Assembly: GCF_021283545.2 (NCBI RefSeq)
Contig: NZ_CP128540.1
Span: 1,771,501-1,835,500 of the forward strand
Direction: 5' to 3'
DNA from: Pseudomonas alloputida
GTDB taxonomy: Bacteria; Pseudomonadota; Gammaproteobacteria; Pseudomonadales; Pseudomonadaceae
Length of the DNA: 64,000 bases
Shown here: in pieces, positions 1 to 7,437 of the stretch
Position numbering within the stretch: the first letter of the stretch is position 1
How the letters are laid out: each line of letters starts with the position of its first letter
Made by a program: the position numbers and the translations under genes
The notes under the pieces: generated by a model
What the model was told of the DNA's origin: nothing
The model's input: only the letters and a program-made list of their open reading frames with translations
Database searches by the model: none

Positions 1-2
1 CG

Positions 3-752
3 CTGTCGGGGATCAAGCGCATGTTCTCGATGCAGGCCCTGACTGAATTGCTCAAGGCGCTGGCCAAGTTCTTCGTGATTCTGGTGGTGGCGGTGGTGGT
101 GCTCTCCGGTGACCGCCAGGCCTTGCTGTCGATTGCCAATGAGCCGCTGGAGCAGGCGATCATCCATAGCTTGCAGGTGGTGGGCTGGAGTGCCTTGTGG
201 ATGTCAGCCGGGCTGTTGCTGATTGCCGCGGCAGATGTGCCGTTCCAGCTGTACCAGACGCACAAGAAAATGAAGATGACCAAGCAGGAAGTGCGCGACG
301 AGTACAAGGACAGCGAGGGCAAGCCCGAAGTCAAGCAACGTATTCGCCAACTGCAGCGCGAGGTGTCGCAGCGGCGCATGATGGCGGCGGTACCGGATGC
401 AGATGTGATCATCACCAACCCGACGCATTATGCGGTGGCTTTGCAATACGACCCGGAGAAAGGCGGTGCGGCGCCGTTGCTGCTGGCCAAGGGTAGCGAT
501 TTCATGGCGTTGAAGATTCGTGAAATTGGCGTGGAGCACAACATCCAGATCCTCGAATCGCCGGCGCTGGCGCGGGCGATCTATTACTCCACCGAACTTG
601 AGCAGGAGATCCCGGCGGGGCTGTACCTGGCGGTGGCGCAGGTGCTGGCGTATGTGTTCCAGATTCGCCAATACCGCGCCGGCAAGGGCAAGCGCCCAGA
701 GCCACTGAAGGACGACCTGCCGATCCCGCCGGACCTGCGCCGCGACAGTTGA
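3..752 (+). CDS. flhB: FlhB, flagellar type III export switch protein (5' end cut off)
   Basis: This is the C-terminal part of FlhB, the inner-membrane export-apparatus protein that switches secretion from rod/hook to filament substrates. The reading frame is open from the window edge, so the start lies outside. Two hydrophobic segments (about 49-100 and 150-235 nt) precede a charged linker rich in Lys/Glu and the cytoplasmic domain. The autocleavage motif NPTH is at about 418-429, and the conserved PLLLAKG and ESPALARAIY stretches follow. It ends in a Pro-rich tail. In this family flhA normally follows; here a REP pair, an flhA remnant and an island separate them. Confidence 0.96.
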   Translation: MSGIKRMFSMQALTELLKALAKFFVILVVAVVVLSGDRQALLSIANEPLEQAIIHSLQVVGWSALWMSAGLLLIAAADVPFQLYQTHKKMKMTKQEVRDEYKDSEGKPEVKQRIRQLQREVSQRRMMAAVPDADVIITNPTHYAVALQYDPEKGGAAPLLLAKGSDFMALKIREIGVEHNIQILESPALARAIYYSTELEQEIPAGLYLAVAQVLAYVFQIRQYRAGKGKRPEPLKDDLPIPPDLRRDS

Positions 753-776
753 TCTGTTCGGCGATAGGTTTGCGTT

Positions 777-1013
777 GCCTGTGAGATCGAGCGCCGCCCG
801 CGCGGCGCATCGCGAGCAAGCTCGCTCCTACATTTGTTTCGGGCCAGTCCCTCCTGTGCCCGGCGCGCGCGACCGCCTTGTTTGTACGGCGCAATATCGA
901 GGTGTACGCGAAGGCGGTCGCGCGTAAATCCCGCAGGAATAACTGGCCCGAAACAAATGTAGGAGCGAGCTTGCTCGCGATGCGCCGCGCGGGCGGCGCT
1001 CGATCTCACAGGC
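777..1013. repeat. Large REP-type inverted repeat pair
   Basis: The arms 777-848 and 942-1013 are perfect 72-base inverted copies. Inside them a second imperfect pair is seen (GCGCGCGACCGCCTT near 865-879 against AAGGCGGTCGCGCGT near 910-924). Each arm contains the GCGAGCAAGCTCGC palindrome typical of Pseudomonas REP sequences. The element fills most of the 380-base gap between flhB and the flhA remnant. It could form a very long hairpin and protect or terminate the flhB transcript. Confidence 0.85.
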
Positions 1014-1055
1014 GACAAAAACCTCACGGCGAACACCCCGATTCACAGCAGATCA

Positions 1056-1368
1056 CAAAGTTGGAAAGCTTCTAGCAATGCCAGCCGCAGGCGCCCCCTG
1101 GGCGTCAAAGTTTTGCATCAAGAGGACTCGCGGTGGATCGCACTCAGTTAATCAGCAACGCCCGCAACAACCTGGCCGGGCTCGGCCGGGGCAACCTGGG
1201 TGTGCCGCTGTTACTGCTGGTGATGTTGGCAATGATGATGTTGCCGATACCGCCGTTCCTGCTCGACGTGTTCTTCACCTTCAACATCGCCCTGTCGATC
1301 GTGGTGCTGCTGGTCTGTGTATACGCCTTGCGCCCGCTCGACTTTGCCGCGTTCCCGACCATCCTGCT
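1056..1368 (+). repeat. Left copy of 313-bp direct repeat (flhA promoter and 5' end)
   Basis: This stretch matches 9524-9836 without gaps, with about 11 mismatches by eye. It begins at CAAAGTTGGAAAGCTTCT, just before a sigma-54-like promoter, and ends inside flhA codon ~79 at ATCCTGCT. The two copies bracket the AT-rich island, so the island arrived with, or generated, a duplicate of the flhA front end. Five mismatches cluster in the leader just downstream of the promoter; most others are at third codon positions. Confidence 0.93.
1062..1077 (+). promoter_or_regulatory. Degenerate sigma-54 promoter (left copy)
   Basis: The sequence TGGAAAGCTTCTAGCA keeps the GG-N10-GC spacing of sigma-54 promoters, but the -12 element is TAGC instead of the TTGC seen in the right copy at 9530-9545. 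Activity is therefore uncertain. If active it would transcribe the flhA remnant and run antisense into the island. Confidence 0.45.
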
Positions 1369-1396
1369 TTCCGATTCCGCCGGATTTGCGGCGTGA
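1133..1396 (+). pseudogene. Truncated flhA 5' remnant
   Basis: This GTG-started frame has the same Shine-Dalgarno region (AAGAGGACT) as intact flhA and encodes its first ~79 residues, including the first hydrophobic segments. It then runs out of homology at 1369 and stops after eight unrelated codons (SDSAGFAA). It is the stump left on the flhB side of the island. A short membrane peptide of 87 residues could still be made if the degenerate promoter works. The intact gene lies at 9601-11730. Confidence 0.9.
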
Positions 1397-1439
1397 CAGT
1401 TGAAAGTTTCTTGACCGTTTCTGGGATTGCTCAAGATCG

Positions 1440-1459
1440 AGCGCCGTTTGAGCGGCGCT
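1440..1459. terminator. Stem-loop downstream of the Ddl-like gene
   Basis: AGCGCCG and CGGCGCT form a 7-bp stem around TTTGAG. It lies 90 bases beyond the stop of the minus-strand operon and resembles half of the nearby REP unit. It could act as transcript end, but no T-run follows. Confidence 0.35.
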
Positions 1460-1549
1460 TAATCTCAATTGGGTGATCAATAAATTACCATCCGAAAAAC
1501 ACCAACGACATCCAATAGCCTGATGGTACGAATTATACTTGTTGTTCGG

Positions 1550-2464
1550 TCAGCAGTATTGGCTAGGATCCAAGTTGTTTAAGATAAGTACCAGTTTGTC
1601 AAATTCGATACCATGTTGCTGGCATGCTTTCGGAAAAAGACTATGGCTTGTAAGCCCGGGAAGGGTGTTAAGCTCAATAAGGTACGGCTCTGTGTTGTGG
1701 ACGATGAAGTCTGCTCTAAAGTAATCAAGCTCAAGTGCCTCAGCGATAGCAGAGCAGTAGTTGGTGACTAGTTGATGGGTGCTCCTGTCTAGGATGGTGA
1801 GGGTGGCATTCGTCTTGGTGGATATGAATTTCGCATCATAAGAGAAGAAATCACTCTCAAATTCAACTGTATAGATGGGTAGCGTGGATTTGTTTAAATA
1901 GCATACGGATAACTCGGGCCCACTTATAAATTCTTCTATTAGAATTCCAGTGTGAAATTTTGCTGCTGCGTTTATAGCAGGCTGGAGGTCAGCTTTGAGG
2001 TCGCGGACCAGGGACACACCGAAGCTACATCCTTCACGGTTAGGTTTGACGATGCAGGGTGTTCCTAGACGTTCACTGATCTCTTCAAAACAAACGTCAT
2101 CACCGTTTTTCGAGTAAAGATAGTTTGCGACATTTATTCCAAGTCCTCTTGCAATATGCTTCGTTAGAAGCTTGTCCATGCAGATTGCGCTGGCCTGAGG
2201 AGAAGGGCCATTATATGGGATCCCTAGTCCTTCTAAATATGCTTGTGCCATCCCGTTTTCACCGAAACCGCCATGAAGCGCCAAAAAGACTCTGGTGAAT
2301 TTAGCGAGGTCCAGACTAAGCAGTTCTCTATAGTCCGAAATGGTGAGAATCTCATGGCTGATTTGGAGGGTTTTCAACGATTGTGAGACAGCTTCGGAAG
2401 TTTGAAGGGAGACCTCCCGCTCCGAGGAGTTTCCACCCGTTATAATTGCAATATTTTCAATCAT
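1550..2464 (-). CDS. D-alanine--D-alanine ligase-like ATP-grasp protein
   Basis: A 304-residue ATP-grasp ligase of the Ddl family. The N-terminal IAIITGGNSSEREVSL corresponds to the Ddl glycine-rich start, ALHGGFGENG to the LHG loop, CIVKPNREGCSFGVS to the ATP-binding lysine region, and YLIELNTLPGLTSHS to the metal-binding and serine region. Such enzymes join two amino acids with ATP. The protein diverges more from housekeeping Ddl than its neighbour at 7438, so a different substrate is likely. Its ATG overlaps the stop of the desulfurase gene (ATGA), indicating translational coupling. It is the last gene of the minus-strand operon. Confidence 0.85.
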   Translation of the reverse strand: MIENIAIITGGNSSEREVSLQTSEAVSQSLKTLQISHEILTISDYRELLSLDLAKFTRVFLALHGGFGENGMAQAYLEGLGIPYNGPSPQASAICMDKLLTKHIARGLGINVANYLYSKNGDDVCFEEISERLGTPCIVKPNREGCSFGVSLVRDLKADLQPAINAAAKFHTGILIEEFISGPELSVCYLNKSTLPIYTVEFESDFFSYDAKFISTKTNATLTILDRSTHQLVTNYCSAIAEALELDYFRADFIVHNTEPYLIELNTLPGLTSHSLFPKACQQHGIEFDKLVLILNNLDPSQYC

Positions 2465-3624
2465 TTCATTTGCCCCCTATGATTTAAGTGGATAAGCTGA
2501 AGCACCTTTTGTGAAAGCGATTCTGCACCTGCTCGAACGGTTTTAATGTCCATGTCGCTGGTGAAGGATAAGCGGATCGCACTGTTGGCCCTCATTGCGC
2601 TGTGCCCAATCCCGGTGATGACGTAAGAGGGGGAAAGATTGTTAGAGTTGCAGGCTGATCCGGAAGAGATGCAGACGTTTCTCAAGCTACTAATCAAGGT
2701 TTCTGAGCGCATCCCAAGAATGGAAATATTCAAGATGTGAGGTGTCGAAACAGCGTCTGGAGAATTAATTAGGAACGCGATGTCATGCTTGTTTAGTGTT
2801 TCAAGGATTGCATTTCTCAGTTGTTTCGCAGCGGACCATGAGGCAGGGTAATCCTTGTTCTTTAGTCGACGTGCCGCAGCGCCGAATCCGGCGATCAGTT
2901 GAGTGGGAAGTGTGCCGCTACGGAGTGAAGATTGACCGCCGCCAAATGTGAGAGGACGCAACCGAGAAAAGCTGGAGGAAGAAACATAGAGGGCGCTGAT
3001 GCCCTTTGGCCCTTCGATTTTATGGGCTGAAATCGAAGCGCAATCTACGCCAAGTTCTTTGACGTTGATAGGTAGCTTGCCCAACGCTTGAGCGGCATCG
3101 ACATGGAAAAGTGCATTTGAGTTTTCTAATGCCTTTTTGATTTCTAGAAGGTTTTGAAATGTGCCTATTTCGGAATTCACATAAGAAATAGAGAGCAGTG
3201 ATGTGTTTTCATCCAGTAGGCTGTTTAGATGCGTTAGATTGACTCGTCCGTCCGAATCGATTTTCATTCGTCGAATCTCTATGTTGCGTTTTTCTAATTC
3301 TTCTGCGGCTAAAATACTGGATTTGTGGTCGATAGGGCATATAATTATATTGCTTCTTGCGGTGGTGGCGCTTCCAAGAATCGCAATGTTATTGCTTTCC
3401 GTGGCGCCAGATGTGAAAACTATTTCAGCCGGTGTGCAGCCTAGTAGCTCAGAAATATGTGAAGCACTTTCAAAGACAGCACTCCGTGCAAGACGGCCTA
3501 GAATGTGCGCAGATGAGGGGTTTCCGTAGTTGATGTTGTCATATTTCGCCATTTCCTTTATGACGTCATCAGCGCACGGAGTAGTGGCTGCAGCATCTAG
3601 ATAGATTACCGAGTCTGGTTGCAT
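2461..3624 (-). CDS. IscS/NifS-like cysteine desulfurase (class V aminotransferase)
   Basis: A 387-residue PLP enzyme of the cysteine desulfurase family. It opens with YLDAAATTP; the pyridoxal lysine lies in SAHKIEGPKG, and the catalytic cysteine in SSGSACNSNN matches the SSGSAC motif of IscS. These motifs indicate removal of sulfur from cysteine as a protein persulfide. No IscU, IscA or iron-sulfur assembly gene is nearby, which argues for a dedicated sulfur-donor role in this cluster. GAGAGG precedes the start. The gene starts 10 bases after the unknown gene stops and overlaps the Ddl-like gene by four bases. Confidence 0.87.
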   Translation of the reverse strand: MQPDSVIYLDAAATTPCADDVIKEMAKYDNINYGNPSSAHILGRLARSAVFESASHISELLGCTPAEIVFTSGATESNNIAILGSATTARSNIIICPIDHKSSILAAEELEKRNIEIRRMKIDSDGRVNLTHLNSLLDENTSLLSISYVNSEIGTFQNLLEIKKALENSNALFHVDAAQALGKLPINVKELGVDCASISAHKIEGPKGISALYVSSSSFSRLRPLTFGGGQSSLRSGTLPTQLIAGFGAAARRLKNKDYPASWSAAKQLRNAILETLNKHDIAFLINSPDAVSTPHILNISILGMRSETLISSLRNVCISSGSACNSNNLSPSYVITGIGHSAMRANSAIRLSFTSDMDIKTVRAGAESLSQKVLQLIHLNHRGQMK

Positions 3625-3634
3625 TGCTGGCCTC

Positions 3635-4513
3635 TCAAGTTCTATAGGTGACGATATGGATGCCTTTGCTGTATATTTCTTCGGTCGTGAGCTCCCCGCT
3701 CCCTCCCAGATCTGCCACCAATATGCTTACAGGATCGAACTCGTAAAGTGAGAGGGCGATCTCAACTCCCTTTCTAATTGGAGCATGGCATTCATTTGGG
3801 GCGAGGAGAATCAAAAGCCGAGCGCCTGCTCTGTAGGCTTCGGAAATCATTTCTGTTATTTCACCTGCGCAACCGGTCATGCCGCAACTGACCAGTGGTA
3901 AAGGTGTGCCCGAAGAGTCAGTGAATGAAATCTCGGACATTTCTGGTTGATCTGGAATACATCGTTTCTCGAGTTTTCCTTGCTTCACCAGTCGAGAAGC
4001 CTCATTTTGAAAGCGATTTTTCAACCATGTCTCGGGGAAACAAAGTGTATGTTTGCGACTGGGTGTGATATTTTTTGTAGTGACGATTGAGGATGAGTTA
4101 AGGTGCGTGAGGTAGCTTGTTGGAAGTTGCTCGAAGTGGTTGTAAAATTCGGCCCTATAGTCTTGAGTGATTTTGTCGCTTGGGACGTATTGCCAATCGT
4201 TGATCAAAAGGAGTAGGTTTCCGCTTTGGTTATTCTTGACTATATGGTGCTCTGCGAATTCTATAGCTAACTTCCAAGAATAGGTGGGAAATATGCCCAC
4301 TCGCTCCTTGATTTGTGCTTTTAATGTAGGGTCTTGTATGTCCTCAAAGACTCCTGGTGCCAGTCGATCGCTCTGTTTGTCATAAAATAGCATGAAGTGG
4401 CCGGCCATGATGTGAGCGGCATTCAAGGGTTCGGCATCCATGAAGTTGAAAATGCGACTTTTTAGCTCGGCTTCTGTAAATGCAAAGCTTTCATGTGTTG
4501 TTATTTTTTTCAT
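3635..4513 (-). CDS. Unknown protein of the island operon
   Basis: I do not recognise this 292-residue protein. It looks soluble, without a signal peptide or membrane segment. Visible traits are an aromatic N-terminal half (GHFMLFYDKQ, LLLLINDWQYVP), a basic middle with WLKNRF, and a C-terminal half with SCGMTGCAGEIT followed by alternating hydrophobic strands (ARLLILLAPNECHAP and VSILVADLGGSGE) suggesting an alpha/beta fold. The paired cysteines in CGMTGC could bind metal or carry sulfur. AAGGAT lies six bases before the ATG. Its place between two PLP enzyme genes, with gaps of 33 and 10 bases, makes it part of the same pathway. Confidence 0.75.
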   Translation of the reverse strand: MKKITTHESFAFTEAELKSRIFNFMDAEPLNAAHIMAGHFMLFYDKQSDRLAPGVFEDIQDPTLKAQIKERVGIFPTYSWKLAIEFAEHHIVKNNQSGNLLLLINDWQYVPSDKITQDYRAEFYNHFEQLPTSYLTHLNSSSIVTTKNITPSRKHTLCFPETWLKNRFQNEASRLVKQGKLEKRCIPDQPEMSEISFTDSSGTPLPLVSCGMTGCAGEITEMISEAYRAGARLLILLAPNECHAPIRKGVEIALSLYEFDPVSILVADLGGSGELTTEEIYSKGIHIVTYRT

Positions 4514-4546
4514 AATTTATCCTTGTGGGTAGTTTTGGGGTGAGGG

Positions 4547-5740
4547 TTATTGAGTAAATGCATTGGTAAGATCGCGAGTTAATTCGTCTGGGTCTTCAAG
4601 TCCGAGGTATATCCTTGCGCACTCACTGTTAATGCCTAGTCTTTTTGCTGAGGGCATGTCGTGAGTATCAATAAGATTGACGAGGCTTGTCGTGCCGCCC
4701 CATCCATAGCCGATCTTTATTAGGTTTAGTCGGTTCAGGCGAGATATCAGTTCGTTGCGAGAGCATGAAAATTCAGCGGTGAAAAGGCTGTTGAATCCAT
4801 AGATCATCGAGTTTTGTAGGTGGAGCTCAGTGTTTTGGAGAATGGGATGTATTGCCTGTTTTAAAAGAGGCAGTGGCTTGAGGCTTCTAAGTACCTTGCG
4901 AGTCGTACTCATTTGAAATGATAGGCGAGCGCCGAGCGTGCTGATTGATCGAATTGCTGCTGAGCAGGCGTGTGAGCTCACATGGTTGCCCGTTAATGCG
5001 GAGGTGGTTTTAAGGTTTACATACAGATCTTTTCGCTTGGTTATTAGTGCTCCGAGAGAGATGCCCTCTACAGCCCCGTGGTATTTGCTCATTGAAATCA
5101 AGCTGATGTCCGCGCCGAGTGATAAGGGGTGGTGAAATAGTGATGCTGCCCATGTGTTGTCGGCCACAATCAGCGCTGGGTGGTCGTGTCTTGATTCGAC
5201 GATCGCACTAATATCCATGACCTCGTACGTGAATGCGCCTGGGTTTTCAAATATGATTAATTTTGTCTTTAGAGTTAGTTTATTTTTTAGAGTCGCGGCT
5301 TCGCTAGGTGTGAAGTATTCAATTTTTACACCAATATTTTCAAAGTGATTCAGCAGCCATCGTGTGGAGTAAACGATGGTATCTCCAGCAAGTACGTGAT
5401 CACCTGGTTTCACGAATGTTGTCAGCAACAGGTTGAAGGCGGACTGCCCGGAAGGTGTTAAGACTGCGAACTTGCCCTTCTCGAGGTCGGCTACCCGCTG
5501 AGAAAGTTGTCGAGTCGTTGGTGTGTCAACGCCGCCATAGTACAGACCACTGAAAAGATCATTGTCTATGTCTGCTAGGCTTTCTTCATTGATGGGTGGC
5601 AGCTGATCAAAGGTGTCGACTAAATAGCTGGTGCACTCCATGGCTGGCGTTTGTGTGGATTGGATTCCTCCTGTGGGGAAGAGGCCAACCTGGGCCAGTT
5701 TACTACGTGTCATCTCAGGCATCGCTTGCCTCGAACTCAT
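4547..5740 (-). CDS. Transsulfuration-family PLP enzyme (cystathionine beta/gamma-lyase-like)
   Basis: Up to 397 residues of the Cys/Met-metabolism PLP family. Family signatures include LTPSGQSAFNLLL (phosphate binding), IIFENPGAFTYEV, ALIVADNTWAAS (the Asp that contacts the pyridine ring) and the pyridoxal lysine in SMSKYHGAVEG. Members cleave or form C-S bonds in cystathionine-type substrates or eliminate beta/gamma groups; the exact reaction cannot be told. The far upstream start overlaps the radical SAM gene by 26 bases. An ATG at 5713, one base past that stop, is an equally likely start. Confidence 0.85.
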   Translation of the reverse strand: MSSRQAMPEMTRSKLAQVGLFPTGGIQSTQTPAMECTSYLVDTFDQLPPINEESLADIDNDLFSGLYYGGVDTPTTRQLSQRVADLEKGKFAVLTPSGQSAFNLLLTTFVKPGDHVLAGDTIVYSTRWLLNHFENIGVKIEYFTPSEAATLKNKLTLKTKLIIFENPGAFTYEVMDISAIVESRHDHPALIVADNTWAASLFHHPLSLGADISLISMSKYHGAVEGISLGALITKRKDLYVNLKTTSALTGNHVSSHACSAAIRSISTLGARLSFQMSTTRKVLRSLKPLPLLKQAIHPILQNTELHLQNSMIYGFNSLFTAEFSCSRNELISRLNRLNLIKIGYGWGGTTSLVNLIDTHDMPSAKRLGINSECARIYLGLEDPDELTRDLTNAFTQ

Positions 5741-6962
5741 TGAGAAGAAGGATTATTTCTTTAACTTCGCCAACCTGAGGTGCACAGACATTGGGTAAGG
5801 GATATTCGAGGGAGGCTTCACCGAATCTATGGAAATACTCCAGCAGTTCACCTTCGGGAGTGCCCCAGCGCAGGTAATTTTCATTCTCGCTTTCGCGGCT
5901 ACTCCGCAGTGGGTGCCGGACCGCCCAGTTTGCACTTAAGGTAATAGGCTGTCCTGTCTCCTGCTTAAGCTTTATGAGTCCATTAAGCAAGTTTCGGCGA
6001 CTGATATGTGCTTCACCCAAGCCAAAAAGTAATGCGCACCCGCAATCGATATGATTTGCAGCCATAAAGTCCAGAGCTTGTAAGAATCGGTCTTTCCACG
6101 TTTGTTTATTGCCGTCAACGTCTTTGCTCATGCCCCCAATTTCTTGTGGTTCAAGCGTTTCGAGTCCGATGAATATATACCTAAGGCCACATTTGGCTAG
6201 CCTTTGAATAAGGTCCTTTTTTCTAAGAATCTGATCGATCGTGAATTGGCCTCCGAAAATGACTTCTAAAGGGGCTTTCTCAAGTAATTGACACAACTGT
6301 GTGATTGCGACTGGGCTACCGCTAAGGAATATCGAATCTTCGACGAATGCGCTTGCCCCCTTGCTGGGGTGATCTTGCATTACTGCGCTAACTGTCTCGT
6401 TGAGTTGATTGTAGAGTCGTCGTGGGGCGCCTTGTATGTCCTGGATGTTTCCGGCAATGCTGCGGCGTTCACTGCAAAAATTACAATCATAGATACACCC
6501 AGGCCCAGTATCGCTGAATATATGTGAGGTCATGCGCCCCTCGAAAACATCAAATGAAGCGGTGACCCCAAATGTACCGACCACTGAGGGTAATTCGTCG
6601 CGCTTCAGAGGTACGCCATCACTTACAAGTGTGTTATCGATGCGTGGGAAGTCAGCGATCCATCGCCCTTCAGTTTTCATATCCAGGTTTTCTGCAATGA
6701 ACGTCGCTGGGCTTTGATTGCAGCGACTAAACAGCTCGCCAATCTCTGCAATCAATTTTTCCGCCTCTCCGGAAATTATGACGTCAAATAGTGGAGGGAT
6801 TTCACACTCTCTGATAAGGCGCCCCGGCGAGGCTCTATGGTGTTTGACGAGGGAGGGTAGCCTCTTTCTTTCGTCAGCAAGGTATATCGTTTCATTAACG
6901 TGCCGCCCACCCAGTACGATGAGATAATCTATCGCCGAACATTTTTCTAGCGACTTTTGCAC
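5715..6962 (-). CDS. B12-binding radical SAM protein, C-terminal part (frameshifted)
   Basis: A radical SAM domain is shown by the cluster motif CIYDCNFC (C-x3-C-x2-C, about 6473-6497), followed by IFIGLETLEP and a C-terminal region with AVRHPLRSS. The front of this frame, LIVLGGRHVNET, is the middle of a B12-binding Rossmann domain whose beginning lies in the overlapping frame 6895-7344. The two frames join smoothly if one base is skipped near 6915-6930, giving FGDRL followed by IVLGG. The upstream residues from the GTG at 6962 are therefore probably not native. Relatives use cobalamin and SAM for C-methylation or rearrangement. Confidence 0.85.
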   Translation of the reverse strand: MQKSLEKCSAIDYLIVLGGRHVNETIYLADERKRLPSLVKHHRASPGRLIRECEIPPLFDVIISGEAEKLIAEIGELFSRCNQSPATFIAENLDMKTEGRWIADFPRIDNTLVSDGVPLKRDELPSVVGTFGVTASFDVFEGRMTSHIFSDTGPGCIYDCNFCSERRSIAGNIQDIQGAPRRLYNQLNETVSAVMQDHPSKGASAFVEDSIFLSGSPVAITQLCQLLEKAPLEVIFGGQFTIDQILRKKDLIQRLAKCGLRYIFIGLETLEPQEIGGMSKDVDGNKQTWKDRFLQALDFMAANHIDCGCALLFGLGEAHISRRNLLNGLIKLKQETGQPITLSANWAVRHPLRSSRESENENYLRWGTPEGELLEYFHRFGEASLEYPLPNVCAPQVGEVKEIILLLNEFEASDA

Positions 6963-7344
6963 ATTCCACTGCGCCAGGCATGCAGAGCGTCATGGCGCCA
7001 ATGAATAGAATGTTGGGTCGAGATGCTTGTATTAAATTTTCATAGCGATGCATGTCATCCAGTGAGTACATGAGCAAAAAATGCTCTCTCAACTTTTTGT
7101 CGAGTCGCCCCCAGTTGCTGTTTCCCCAAGCACCTTTCCTTTGTTTAGCGAGGCTTGCCGCATAGCGGCATGCGTTAAAGAGGCTGACAGGGTCAGTGCT
7201 GTTCAAAGCCCTGCCTGATTTGTGGCCGCTGATGCATTCCGGCGCAGAGACCGCGATCGCTCGAATCTGTAGATGAGGCGTGACGATTTTGGGGGCGGAC
7301 GACCGCTCGCCCAGGGTCGCCCCCTTAGTGATTTGCAAAGGCAT
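6895..7344 (-). CDS. B12-binding radical SAM protein, N-terminal part (frameshifted)
   Basis: This frame encodes the start of the same protein: an N-terminal region of ~110 residues, then RPNILFIGAMTLCMPGAVE and KVARKMFGDRL, typical of a cobalamin-binding domain. It then leaves the expected sequence (SHRTGWAAR) and stops at 6895. I chose the ATG at 7344 because AGGAATGGAAG precedes it; an earlier ATG at 7446 would overlap the divergent ddl gene. With the 5715-6962 part the intact protein would be about 550 residues. It is the first gene of the minus-strand operon. A true one-base insertion, an assembly error in the nearby five-A run, or recoding cannot be separated here. Confidence 0.75.
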   Translation of the reverse strand: MPLQITKGATLGERSSAPKIVTPHLQIRAIAVSAPECISGHKSGRALNSTDPVSLFNACRYAASLAKQRKGAWGNSNWGRLDKKLREHFLLMYSLDDMHRYENLIQASRPNILFIGAMTLCMPGAVECAKVARKMFGDRLSHRTGWAAR

Positions 7345-7437
7345 GCTCTTCCATTCCTGAATATCGGCAAATGCCGTTGTTATTTTTATTGGATATTGGA
7401 TACAGTAGCCAAAATCTCCTGACTGAGGCCTGTCGAA
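7345..7437. promoter_or_regulatory. Divergent promoter region of the island cluster
   Basis: The 93 bases between the radical SAM and ddl starts must carry promoters for both directions. The region is AT-rich in the middle (TTGTTATTTTTATTGGATATTGG) of the type expected around a -10 box, but I cannot assign boxes with certainty. The GntR regulator at the island end is the obvious candidate to bind here. Confidence 0.45.

Noticed and set aside
6940..6956. Programmed frameshift signal in the radical SAM gene
   Set aside because: The five-A run does not form a classical slippery heptamer, and the shift needed is forward by one; simple mutation or sequence error is more likely.
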